Part shown: positions 1 through 6,656 of the stretch, one piece after another | Position numbering within the stretch: position 1 is the first letter of the stretch | Layout: each line of letters opens with the position of its first letter | Source of the DNA: Actinomycetes bacterium | Lineage (GTDB): Bacteria > Actinomycetota > Actinomycetes > S36-B12 > GCA-2699445 | Direction: 5' to 3' | DNA: 6,947 nt | NCBI GenBank assembly: GCA_022600255.1 | Contig: JAHZKU010000113.1 | Coordinates: forward strand, 1 to 6,947 | Made by a program: the position numbers and the translations under genes | The notes under the pieces: model-generated | What the model was told of the DNA's origin: nothing | Seen by the model: only the letters and a program-made list of their open reading frames with translations | Database searches by the model: none

Positions 1-1
1 C

Positions 2-967
2 ACGGGCGCCGCCGGGTTCATCGGCTCCAACTACGTTCGCCACATGATCTCAGGGGACTACCCAGGCTGGGAAGATGCCGAGGTCACCGTTCTCGACGCA
101 CTCACCTACGCGGGGAACAAGGCCAATCTGGCGCAGATCGCCGACAGCCCGAGATACCGCTTCATCCACGGTGACATCGCCGATTCCGAACTCCTCGCCG
201 ACGTCCTGCCGGGACATGATGCGGTCGTACACTTCGCCGCCGAGTCACACGTGGACCGGTCCATCGATGGCCCGAGCACGTTCGTGCAGACCAACGTGCT
301 CGGCACGCAGTCCCTGCTCCAGAGTGCGTTGGACACCGGGATCGAGCGGTTCGTACATGTATCCACCGATGAGGTCTACGGGTCGATCGACGAAGGGTCG
401 TGGTCTGAAGACCATCCTCTCCTGCCAAACTCGCCATACGCGGCCTCCAAAGCAGGCTCCGACCTGATCGCTCGCGCCTATGCGCGGACCCACGACTTAG
501 ATGTCAGGATCACCCGGTGCTCCAAAAACTACGGCCCCCACCAGTTCCCGGAGAAAGTGATCCCGCTATTCATCAGCAACCTGATGGACGGTCAGAAGGT
601 TCCGCTGTACGGCGACGGGTTGAACCAACGCGACTGGCTTCACGTTGACGATCACTGTCGCGGTATTCAACTCGTGCTGGATGGCGGCAAGGCTGGTGAG
701 GTCTACAACATCGGCGGCGGCACCGAACTTTCCAACAAAGCGCTCACCGAGCGATTGCTAGCCGCAATGGACTTGGACTGGGACATGGTGCAACCGGTTG
801 CGGATCGGCTCGGGCACGACCGCCGGTACTCAGTGGACATCAGCAAGATCAGCAACGAGCTCGGTTATGCACCGCAGGTTGACTTCCAGACTGGCCTCGC
901 CGAGACAGTGGACTGGTACCGCAACAACCAGGATTGGTGGCGTCCACTGAAAGGCAACGAAGAGTGA
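2..967 (+). CDS. rfbB: dTDP-glucose 4,6-dehydratase, 5' partial
   Basis: Catalyses NAD-dependent conversion of dTDP-glucose to dTDP-4-dehydro-6-deoxyglucose in the cytoplasm, the second step of dTDP-L-rhamnose synthesis. The frame is open to the left edge and its first visible residues are TGAAGFIGS, the GxxGxxG dinucleotide-binding turn that normally lies about six residues from the start. Only a few codons are therefore missing, and the ATG at 44 is internal. The visible part is 321 residues, close to the full family length. Numbering from the first visible residue, STDEVYG is at 121-127 and holds the Asp-Glu pair of the dehydratases. The SDR catalytic YAASK (YxxxK) is at about 146-150, and a NYGPHQFPEK motif typical of RmlB follows. 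The stop overlaps the start of rfbD, which indicates one operon. The family call is secure. Which deoxysugar is finally made rests on the neighbours. Confidence 0.96.
   Translation, partial: TGAAGFIGSNYVRHMISGDYPGWEDAEVTVLDALTYAGNKANLAQIADSPRYRFIHGDIADSELLADVLPGHDAVVHFAAESHVDRSIDGPSTFVQTNVLGTQSLLQSALDTGIERFVHVSTDEVYGSIDEGSWSEDHPLLPNSPYAASKAGSDLIARAYARTHDLDVRITRCSKNYGPHQFPEKVIPLFISNLMDGQKVPLYGDGLNQRDWLHVDDHCRGIQLVLDGGKAGEVYNIGGGTELSNKALTERLLAAMDLDWDMVQPVADRLGHDRRYSVDISKISNELGYAPQVDFQTGLAETVDWYRNNQDWWRPLKGNEE
949..954 (+). promoter_or_regulatory. ribosome binding site deciding the rfbD start
   Basis: GAAAGG lies nine bases before the GTG at 964, inside the end of rfbB. It supports GTG at 964 over the in-frame TTG at 934, which would add ten residues before the nucleotide-binding fold. 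The stop and start share the sequence GTGA, so translational coupling with rfbB is likely. Confidence 0.6.
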
Positions 968-1851
968 CGGCCTGGCTCATCGTCGGGAGCGCGGGACAGC
1001 TCGGCCAAGACCTGCAACGGGTGCTCGCCCCCACGTCGGCTGAGGTGACAGCTCTAGACCTTCCGGACATCGATATCACCAACCCGACCTCGGTGGCGGC
1101 GGCGCTCACGACCTACCGACCTGATTACGTTGTGAATGCCGCCGCCTACACGGCCGTGGATGCTGCTGAAGAAGACGAGGCAACGGCTCAACGCGTGAAC
1201 GCGGTTGGGCCGGCTGTGTTGGCCCAGGCTTGTGCCGACCGGCAAGACACATGGCTGGTCCAAGTCAGTACGGACTATGTGTTCTCCGGTGAGCGATCAA
1301 CGCCGTACCCCGAGGACGCGGAGCCAAATCCCCAGTCGGCCTACGGCCGGACCAAACTCGCGGGCGAACTGGCCGTGCGGGAGCTGCTGCCCGACCGGTC
1401 CTACATCGTGCGAACCGCCTGGCTGTACTCCGAACACGGCGGGAACTTTGTGAAAACGATGCTACGCCTGGAGCAGGCCCACAGCACTGTCGCAGTGGTT
1501 TCGGACCAACTGGGCCAACCGACATGGAGTTGGGACTTGGCAAACCAGATCGTGACTCTGGTTGCGTCACATGCGCCCGCCGGGGTTTACCACGGCACAA
1601 GTAGCGGCCAAACGACATGGCACGGCTTCACTCAGGAGATCTACCGACTCCTTGGTGAGGACCCAACCCGGGTGAACGCCACCACTACGGATCAATTTCC
1701 CAGGCCCGCGCCGCGGCCAGCCAATAGTGTGCTGGGGCACGCGGGTTGGGAACGGATTGCCGTTGCTCCCATTCGCCCCTGGGATGAGGCGCTGGCCGAA
1801 GCGTTGCCTAGGATCGTTGCGGCTGGTGTCGGGCAGGAGTCGGACACCTAA
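964..1851 (+). CDS. rfbD: dTDP-4-dehydrorhamnose reductase
   Basis: Reduces dTDP-4-dehydro-L-rhamnose to dTDP-L-rhamnose with NAD(P)H, the last step of the pathway, in the cytoplasm. The protein is 295 residues from the GTG start, normal for RmlD. It begins with a beta strand and the GSAGQLG (GxxGxxG) turn at residues 8-14. STDYVF is at 102-107 and the catalytic YGRTK (YxxxK) at 127-131. RTAWLY and GQPTW, both typical of RmlD substrate-binding regions, follow. The start overlaps the rfbB stop by four bases, so the two genes are almost certainly co-transcribed. The gene ends about 33 bp from the convergent rfbC stop, with no clear terminator hairpin between them. Nothing is missing or broken. 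Confidence 0.95.
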   Translation: MTAWLIVGSAGQLGQDLQRVLAPTSAEVTALDLPDIDITNPTSVAAALTTYRPDYVVNAAAYTAVDAAEEDEATAQRVNAVGPAVLAQACADRQDTWLVQVSTDYVFSGERSTPYPEDAEPNPQSAYGRTKLAGELAVRELLPDRSYIVRTAWLYSEHGGNFVKTMLRLEQAHSTVAVVSDQLGQPTWSWDLANQIVTLVASHAPAGVYHGTSSGQTTWHGFTQEIYRLLGEDPTRVNATTTDQFPRPAPRPANSVLGHAGWERIAVAPIRPWDEALAEALPRIVAAGVGQESDT

Positions 1852-1884
1852 CTCCTACATCTGAGCACGCTTGGAGCTGAGCCC

Positions 1885-2481
1885 CTACAACTGCGAACGA
1901 AACCCCTGCACTTTTCCATAATCCGGCAGCAGGCCCTGTGCTGCTGCTTCAGCCAGGCTTGGCGCCGCCGCGTCCTTGCTCGACAGAGCCACGTCTGCAG
2001 CAGGCACTTGCCAGTCAATCCCCAACGCGGGATCCAATGGGTTTATCTCGTGTTCTCCGGTGGGACTGTACTGCGCACTACACAGATACATCACCGTCGC
2101 GCCCGATTCTAGTGCCGCGAACCCATGGCCCAAACCCTCAGACAGGTACACCGATCGCCGATGCTTGGTATCGAGCACGACTGAGGTCCACTCTCCGAAT
2201 GTGGGAGAGCCCACCCGAATGTCCACGATGACGTCTAGGACGGCTCCCGACAGGCAGGTGATGTACTTGGCCTGCCCCGGCGGCAAATCTGCAAAGTGAA
2301 TCCCCCGCACGGTGCCGGCTGCGGACACCGAACAGTTCGCCTGGGCCAAGCTCAGATCGTGCCCAACGGACTCGTGGAAGCGCGTCTGCTTGAATACCTC
2401 GAGGAAGACGCCGCGATCGTCGCCGTGCTGCTTTGGCGTGATTGCCCAAGCCCCTTCGATGGAAAGGGGTGTGATGTCCAT
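1885..2481 (-). CDS. rfbC: dTDP-4-dehydrorhamnose 3,5-epimerase family protein
   Basis: A cupin-fold epimerase expected to act on C3 and C5 of dTDP-4-dehydro-6-deoxyglucose, the step between RfbB and RfbD. The start at 2481 is chosen because a near-perfect AAGGAG lies five bases upstream and the protein then begins at the usual MDITP-like strand. Length is 198 residues, as expected. The putative catalytic base His62 lies in RGIHF and its partner Asp170 in LSSKD. A Tyr at 138 in QYSP fits the catalytic acid position. DIRVGSPTFG (87-96) and DPALGIDW (150-157) are family signatures. The stretch PPGQAKYITCLSGAVLDV resembles, from memory, actinobacterial antibiotic-deoxysugar epimerases of the StrM/EvaD kind more than enterobacterial RmlC, so 5-epimerase-only activity cannot be excluded. 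With rfbB and rfbD adjacent, a rhamnose role is the simplest reading. It is transcribed against rfbD, unlike the common single-operon arrangement. Confidence 0.93.
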   Translation of the reverse strand: MDITPLSIEGAWAITPKQHGDDRGVFLEVFKQTRFHESVGHDLSLAQANCSVSAAGTVRGIHFADLPPGQAKYITCLSGAVLDVIVDIRVGSPTFGEWTSVVLDTKHRRSVYLSEGLGHGFAALESGATVMYLCSAQYSPTGEHEINPLDPALGIDWQVPAADVALSSKDAAAPSLAEAAAQGLLPDYGKVQGFRSQL

Positions 2482-2486
2482 TTCGG

Positions 2487-2492
2487 CTCCTT
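2487..2492 (-). promoter_or_regulatory. ribosome binding site of rfbC
   Basis: On the minus strand this reads AAGGAG, five bases before the ATG at 2481. It decides the start against upstream in-frame alternatives reaching 2559, which would add 26 residues lacking family similarity. Confidence 0.8.
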
Positions 2493-2730
2493 GCGTACTG
2501 GCGTTCGACCCGGGAGACAGCCTAGCGGGGTTGGTCAGGCTCGCTTCCCGCGACGGCATCTGCTGAGGGTATCCAGAAGGTGACCGGCCGGCTCAACTCG
2601 AAAATGGCTTGCATTCCTTAGACTTGCGGTTGAGGAGCCTCATGCGCTGGCTCTAATACCTACATCCGCCCAGACAGCTCTCATCAACTATGACGGTCGG
2701 GCAGGGCATAATGACCCAGAGCGTGACGCG
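2493..2730. promoter_or_regulatory. divergent intergenic region between rfbC and the glycosyltransferase
   Basis: About 240 bp separate the two divergent ribosome binding sites, so promoters for both genes should lie here. On the plus strand, TTGAGG at 2630-2635 with an 18-base spacer to TAATAC at 2654-2659 is a weak sigma-70-like match. On the minus strand, TTGAGC followed after 19 bases by TACCCT is equally weak. An eight-base palindrome CCGGCCGG sits at 2584-2591. None of these is convincing alone; the position between divergent genes is the main argument. Confidence 0.35.
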
Positions 2731-2736
2731 AGGGAG
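2731..2736 (+). promoter_or_regulatory. ribosome binding site of the GT4 glycosyltransferase
   Basis: AGGGAG lies seven bases before the ATG at 2744. It favours that start over in-frame ATGs at 2690 and 2711, which lack a comparable site and would add 18 or 11 residues before the first beta strand. Confidence 0.7.
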
Positions 2737-2743
2737 TGGTCAG

Positions 2744-3970
2744 ATGAAGATCGCCATAGTGCACAGTTTCTATCGATCCGATCAGCCCAGCGGTGAGAAC
2801 ATTGCCGTCGCTGAGCAGATGCGGTTGCTTCGCCAAGCCGGTCACGAAGTGCTGTTGGTACAAGCCAACTCAGACAATATCCGCAACACCCCCTCTGCAA
2901 AGGTGCGGGTTGCCGTTGACGTCGCGCGAGGCGAAGGGCTGGATCCCAGCGAGTCCCTACGTGCGTTCCGTCCCGACGTGGTCCACCTTCACAATCTGTT
3001 TCCCAACATCGGTGAGAGGTGGTTGTCGACTTGGCCTGGCCCGATTGTGACAACCCTGCACAACTTTCGCCTCTCCTGCGACAACGGTCTACATCTGCGT
3101 GACGGCCGGGTCTGCTTCGACTGCGACATCCACCGCTGGTCGGGGCTGCGGCACCGGTGCTACCGCAACTCGGCACTGGCCACACTGCCAGTTTCCTGGC
3201 GGAATAGGCTCGATCCCACGCGACGCCCACAGATCAAGTCAGCGGCAGCGGTTGTAGCCTTGTCTCCTAACGCTGCGGACGTATTTCGGCACTGGGGCGT
3301 GGCCCAAGACCGAATCCATTTGATTCCACACTCCGTTCCCGAGGTAGCAGGGGCTTCCGGGCCGCAACCAGCCCACACTCCGGCTGGAGAGCCGAACCTT
3401 GAGCGCGCCTCGGCAGTTGGCCCTCCCCAAGCAGCGCGTCCGGGTTCGCGAAAAGGGCCTAGGAATCGGTGGTTGATGTTCGGGCGCTTGTCAGGGGAGA
3501 AAGGCCTGGCGTCTCTGGTGGAGCTCTGGCCGATAGAGCACCAACTGGATATCGTCGGCGACGGTCCCCTGGCTGATCAGCTTAGGGCCATCAGCCCAGC
3601 GTCGGTTCATTTGCTAGGCGGTGAGCCGCGCTTGGAGCTCCTCACACGCCTCAAGGATTCCCAGTATGCGGGCGCTGTTTTCGCGGGAAAAGCGATCGAA
3701 GGTGGCTACACGCTGGCCGCTGTTGAGGCCATGGCAGCCGGCCTCCCACTGATCACTGAAACCAGCTGCGCTGCCTCTCAGCTGGTGCGGCAATACGGTT
3801 GCGGCGTGGAGTTTGACCCAACATGTGGGTCGCTCGAAGCGGCGCTAGAGCAGTGCTCGGCGAACCACACCGACTACGCGGGCGCTGCAATCGCCGGGTT
3901 CAAATCCAACTTCACGCAAGAAGTCTGGCTAGAACGAATGCAGGGGCTCTACGACAAGGTCACTGGTTGA
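2744..3970 (+). CDS. GT4-family glycosyltransferase (group 1)
   Basis: A predicted cytoplasmic GT-B glycosyltransferase that probably transfers a sugar from a nucleotide donor to a lipid-linked oligosaccharide. Donor and acceptor cannot be read from sequence. The start at 2744 puts the first beta strand, MKIAIVHSFYR, at residue 1; length is 408. The N-terminal domain has SGEN (16-19), DVVHLHNLFPN (78-88) and LHNFRLSC (105-112). Four cysteines (112, 124, 127, 139) around GLHLRDGRVCFDC follow, a pattern I recall from a GT4 subfamily. The C-terminal domain begins at FGRLSGEKG (246-254), with IVGDGPL (270-276) and a donor-site IEGGYTLAAVEAMAAGLPL (318-336). Between the domains lies a Pro/Ala/Gly-rich insertion of about 38 residues (201-238). 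The two donor-site glutamates are separated by eight residues rather than the usual seven. It is convergent with the phosphosugar transferase. Confidence 0.9.
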   Translation: MKIAIVHSFYRSDQPSGENIAVAEQMRLLRQAGHEVLLVQANSDNIRNTPSAKVRVAVDVARGEGLDPSESLRAFRPDVVHLHNLFPNIGERWLSTWPGPIVTTLHNFRLSCDNGLHLRDGRVCFDCDIHRWSGLRHRCYRNSALATLPVSWRNRLDPTRRPQIKSAAAVVALSPNAADVFRHWGVAQDRIHLIPHSVPEVAGASGPQPAHTPAGEPNLERASAVGPPQAARPGSRKGPRNRWLMFGRLSGEKGLASLVELWPIEHQLDIVGDGPLADQLRAISPASVHLLGGEPRLELLTRLKDSQYAGAVFAGKAIEGGYTLAAVEAMAAGLPLITETSCAASQLVRQYGCGVEFDPTCGSLEAALEQCSANHTDYAGAAIAGFKSNFTQEVWLERMQGLYDKVTG

Positions 3971-4049
3971 GGGCCGAGGACAAGTAGTTGCGCGAGCGTC
4001 ACCCGTTGTCGCAGACGGTTGCCACCGCTGAGCTGAGAAGAGTCCGAAC

Positions 4050-5579
4050 TCAGTAAGCGCCTTTTCCGGATAGTACTGCCTTAGCCGTGCGCAAGAAGAT
4101 CAGGAAATCCATCGTCAAGGACCAGTTCTCCACATAATAGAGGTCAAGCGCGACAGACTCTTCCCAGTCCAAATCAGACCGCCCCGAGACCTGCCACAAC
4201 CCGGTCATGCCAGGTTTGGCCAAGTGTCGGCGATGATCATCCTTGTGGTACAAATCCACGTCATCCTTGGGATGTGGCCGCGGCCCCACCAGGCTCATTT
4301 CACCACGGACCACATTCAGTAGTTGCGGGAACTCGTCCAACGAGTAGCGTCGCAGAATATGACCAACCCGAGTGACCCGGGGATCCTTGGTCATCTTGAA
4401 TGTCGCAGAATCACCACCCTGCGCCTCGCGCAGGTCCTCTCGTTGCTTGTCGGCGCCCGCGCACATTGTGCGGAACTTGAAACACTTGAATCCAACACCG
4501 TCGCGGCCGATCCGTGTCTGGGTATACAGCGCACCCCCACGTGATTCCAGCCGAATGATCAGCCCGATCAGCAACAAGGGGATTGCCAGAACCGCCAGCA
4601 GGAACAGCGATCCGAACAGATCGATCAGACGCTTGATGAGTCGCGCTGGGCCGGAGAAGCGGGGCATCTCGACCCGGACCAGCGGGAGACCTTCGACAGG
4701 CTGGATGGAGAGGCGCGGCTCAGCGACCTGCGACAAGGACGGCTCAATGAAGAAGGTCAGGTCAGTTGCCTCCAGCGCCCAGGCGAGTTTGCGGGCCCAG
4801 GTCGGGTCTGATTCGTTGCTTGGGGCATAAAGCAGCGTGTCTGCATTTGAAAGGGTGGCCCGATCCACGACCTCCTCGGGTGTTACATCGGGTTCCGCAC
4901 AGCTATCAAGGAAGCCGACAGGTTCGAACAGGCCGTCGGTTCCAGCCAACTCATTGGCGATGTGTTTCTGGGACTCGGGCCCAGCCACCACAAAAACACG
5001 GTGGAAAGCTGGTCCCCGCTGCAATCGACGTCGCAACCACCGCCGCATGATGTGTCGACTGGCCAGCAGGAGCCCAGTGCCCAGCACCGCAACAGCCAGC
5101 AGGAACCCGCGGCCGTGGGTCGCGCCGAGGAAGAAAGCGAGGCCGGCCGCCAGCACTGCTGTCCAAAGCCCTGACAGGAATACGCGCCGATACTCCTCCG
5201 GGCCATCCCCCAGGATTGCGGACTGGCGGCTCTGAAGTTTCCAGAGCATGACCGGCCAGAGAAAGACCACCAGAGTAACGACCAAGAGCCGCTCGTAACC
5301 GGCGGCCACGAAATCGCTACCGCCCCAGCCAAGGGACAGCGCCACCACAAGCGAGAGTGAGATGACCAAGACGTCGACGAGCACAAGAATGCGCAGGTGT
5401 CTACGAGGTCGCACTGGCGAAGGCTCAGGGCCAGAGGAACCCTCCTTACCTGCTACGGGGTTTTTCGCGTTGCGTGATGACGCCGCCGAGACCTCTGGTT
5501 CTTCAGCACGTGGCTGGAACCGCGCAACTGAGGGGTCCATCTTGGCGGCGTGATGGCCTAGCGGAGGCTGAACAGTCAT
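4050..5579 (-). CDS. undecaprenyl-phosphate sugar-1-phosphate transferase (WbaP/PF02397 type)
   Basis: Membrane enzyme expected to start polysaccharide repeat-unit assembly by moving a sugar-1-phosphate from a UDP-sugar to undecaprenyl phosphate at the inner face of the membrane. The protein is 509 residues. A hydrophilic, probably disordered tail (1-60) is followed by four hydrophobic segments (about 62-84, 97-114, 134-152, 157-175). A nucleotide-binding-like middle domain (about 190-300) comes next, then the catalytic domain. That domain has KRLIDLFGS (316-324) leading into a re-entrant helix with a proline at 334, RIGRDGVGFKCFKFRTM (356-372), the catalytic Asp415-Glu416 in LDEFPQ, VGPRPH (431-436), and KPGMTGLWQVSGRSDLDW (455-472). 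The start at 5579 lies five bases after the decarboxylase stop, suggesting coupling, but its Shine-Dalgarno is weak. ATG at 5540 is an alternative. The sugar transferred (glucose, galactose or other) cannot be told. Confidence 0.93.
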   Translation of the reverse strand: MTVQPPLGHHAAKMDPSVARFQPRAEEPEVSAASSRNAKNPVAGKEGSSGPEPSPVRPRRHLRILVLVDVLVISLSLVVALSLGWGGSDFVAAGYERLLVVTLVVFLWPVMLWKLQSRQSAILGDGPEEYRRVFLSGLWTAVLAAGLAFFLGATHGRGFLLAVAVLGTGLLLASRHIMRRWLRRRLQRGPAFHRVFVVAGPESQKHIANELAGTDGLFEPVGFLDSCAEPDVTPEEVVDRATLSNADTLLYAPSNESDPTWARKLAWALEATDLTFFIEPSLSQVAEPRLSIQPVEGLPLVRVEMPRFSGPARLIKRLIDLFGSLFLLAVLAIPLLLIGLIIRLESRGGALYTQTRIGRDGVGFKCFKFRTMCAGADKQREDLREAQGGDSATFKMTKDPRVTRVGHILRRYSLDEFPQLLNVVRGEMSLVGPRPHPKDDVDLYHKDDHRRHLAKPGMTGLWQVSGRSDLDWEESVALDLYYVENWSLTMDFLIFLRTAKAVLSGKGAY

Positions 5580-5584
5580 CCCAA

Positions 5585-6539
5585 TCAGCCATTCCCGAGC
5601 TTCTGAAACCAATCAACTGTTGTCCGCAGCCCCTCTTGCAGCGGCACCGTCGGCTTCCAGTCAAGTTCCTGCATGGCTAGGGCAATGTCGGGCTGGCGCT
5701 GCGTGGGGTCGTCCTGAGGAAGCCCTTCGTACCGTACCTTAGCGTCGCCACCCGTAAGTTGAATCACCCGATTTGCGAGTTCGGATACCGAAATCTCATC
5801 CTGACTACCCAAGTTAATTGGGCCGGTGACATCTTCATTCGTCGCCATCATCGCGACGAGTGCGTCAATAATGTCTGACACGTAGCAGAACGAGCGCGTC
5901 TGGCTTCCGTCTCCGTAGATGGTGAGGTCTGCGTGCGCGAGCGCTTGGGAAACGAAGTTGGAAACAACGCGCCCATCGTCCGGCTTCATCCTAGGCCCGT
6001 AAGTGTTGAACAGCCGCACGACCTTCGTTGCCAGGTTGTGCTGCCGACGATAGTCAAAAAAACAGCGTCTCAGCGCACCGCTTGCCCTCGTCGTAACAGG
6101 ATCTAACGCCAATCGGGTTTACGTTGCCCCAATAAGACTCTGGCTGAGGGTGAACCGTGGGATCACCGTATACCTCGGACGTTGAAGTCAGGAGGATCCT
6201 GGCACCAGTACGCTTGGCCAACCCGAGCACATTGATGGAACCCAGAACGGACGTTTTCGTCGTCTGCACTGGGTCACGTTGATAGTGGACCGGGGAGGCC
6301 GGACACGCGAGATGGTAGATTTCGTCGACTTCGACGAACAGCGGGAACGTGATGTCATGCCGCAAGAATTCGAAACGCGGATTGTCCAACATGTGGTGGA
6401 TATTGGCTCGCGTCGAAGAGTAGAAGTTATCTACACAGAGCACCTCGGCGCCGTCGGACAACAGACGATCACAAAGGTGTGAACCGATGAAGCCGGCACC
6501 GCCGGTGACCAAGACTCGGTGGCCCCCCATCGATCCCAT
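5585..6539 (-). pseudogene. UDP-glucuronate decarboxylase (UDP-xylose synthase), frameshifted
   Basis: The intact enzyme is an NAD-dependent SDR that oxidises and decarboxylates UDP-glucuronate to UDP-xylose in the cytoplasm. The start at 6539 has AGGAGG seven bases upstream. The first part (161 residues) has GGAGFIG (13-19), HLACPASPVHYQ (76-87), TSTSEVYG (118-125) with the conserved Glu, and the hallmark RSCYDEGKR with catalytic Tyr149 and Lys153. It then stops at TGA (6056-6054), just after ETLFF. The next frame resumes exactly with DYRRQH, continues through VVRLFNTYGPRM and GDGSQTRSFCYV, includes the conserved Arg before QPDI (about 281), and ends at 5585. Removing one T from the seven-T run gives a 317-residue protein of normal family length. 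No other damage is visible. It may be a sequencing error, a recent mutation or a recoded gene. The transferase gene follows after five bases. Confidence 0.9.
6053..6065 (-). other. frameshift site in the decarboxylase gene
   Basis: Read on the minus strand, CTG is followed by seven T and then GAC. Six T would give Leu-Phe-Phe-Asp, matching the conserved ETLFFDY of the family. Seven T give Leu-Phe-Phe-stop. The stop is in the sequence UUU UGA C, the same slippage geometry as the prfB (RF2) site CUU UGA C, where a P-site tRNA moves one base forward. No strong Shine-Dalgarno-like stimulator is visible just upstream; GAGA is the nearest purine stretch. Confidence 0.9.
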
Positions 6540-6546
6540 CTGCGTC

Positions 6547-6552
6547 CCTCCT
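6547..6552 (-). promoter_or_regulatory. ribosome binding site of the decarboxylase
   Basis: Minus-strand AGGAGG, part of AGGAGGGA, stands seven bases before the ATG at 6539. It sets this start rather than one further upstream or the nearby internal ATG at 6530. Such a strong site argues that the gene was made at a good level, at least until recently. Confidence 0.85.
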
Positions 6553-6601
6553 AGCTGAACGTCCGCCAGCCACAACCCTGTCAATCTCAGCCCGACGTCC
6601 C

Positions 6602-6629
6602 TTGACGCCCGTCCCAATCTACCTAAGCT
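6602..6629 (+). promoter_or_regulatory. possible sigma-70-type promoter reading right
   Basis: TTGACG (6602-6607), a 16-base spacer and TAAGCT (6624-6629) fit the actinobacterial TTGAC-n-TAnnnT pattern. Transcription would run away from the decarboxylase toward the right edge, giving a divergent arrangement with a leader of about 230 bases if the ATG at 6868 is used. Such short matches occur by chance, so this is tentative. Confidence 0.3.
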
Positions 6630-6638
6630 CAGGTCGAA

Positions 6639-6656
6639 GTCACACCGAAGTGTAAC
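6639..6656 (-). repeat. short inverted repeat with UUCG loop
   Basis: On the minus strand GTTACAC, TTCG, GTGTGAC form a seven-pair stem (one G-U pair) closed by the very stable C(UUCG)G tetraloop. It lies about 100 bp upstream of the decarboxylase start. It could be an mRNA leader hairpin or, as DNA, an operator half-site pair. No U-run follows on either strand, so it is not a usual intrinsic terminator. Confidence 0.4.

Noticed and set aside
2584..2591. CCGGCCGG palindrome in the divergent region as a regulator operator.
   Set aside because: An eight-base GC palindrome is expected by chance in such DNA. The flanking TGA/TCA bases do not share its centre, and there is no second copy.
2690..2743. 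Earlier ATG starts at 2690 and 2711 for the glycosyltransferase.
   Set aside because: They lack a good Shine-Dalgarno and add a non-family extension before the first beta strand. AGGGAG is correctly placed only for the ATG at 2744.
2688..3230. Long minus-strand open frame of 180 codons opposite the glycosyltransferase.
   Set aside because: It is arginine- and serine-rich with no family motif and lies fully opposite a well-supported gene, so it is a shadow frame.
4040..4051. GAGT-CCGA-ACTC hairpin overlapping the stop of the phosphosugar transferase as an intrinsic terminator.
   Set aside because: The stem is only four pairs, partly inside the coding end, and is not followed by a U-run on either strand.
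5580..5612. Upstream TTG start at 5612 for the phosphosugar transferase.
   Set aside because: It would overlap the decarboxylase end by about 28 bases and add 11 residues without a ribosome binding site. The ATG at 5579, five bases after the preceding stop, is simpler.
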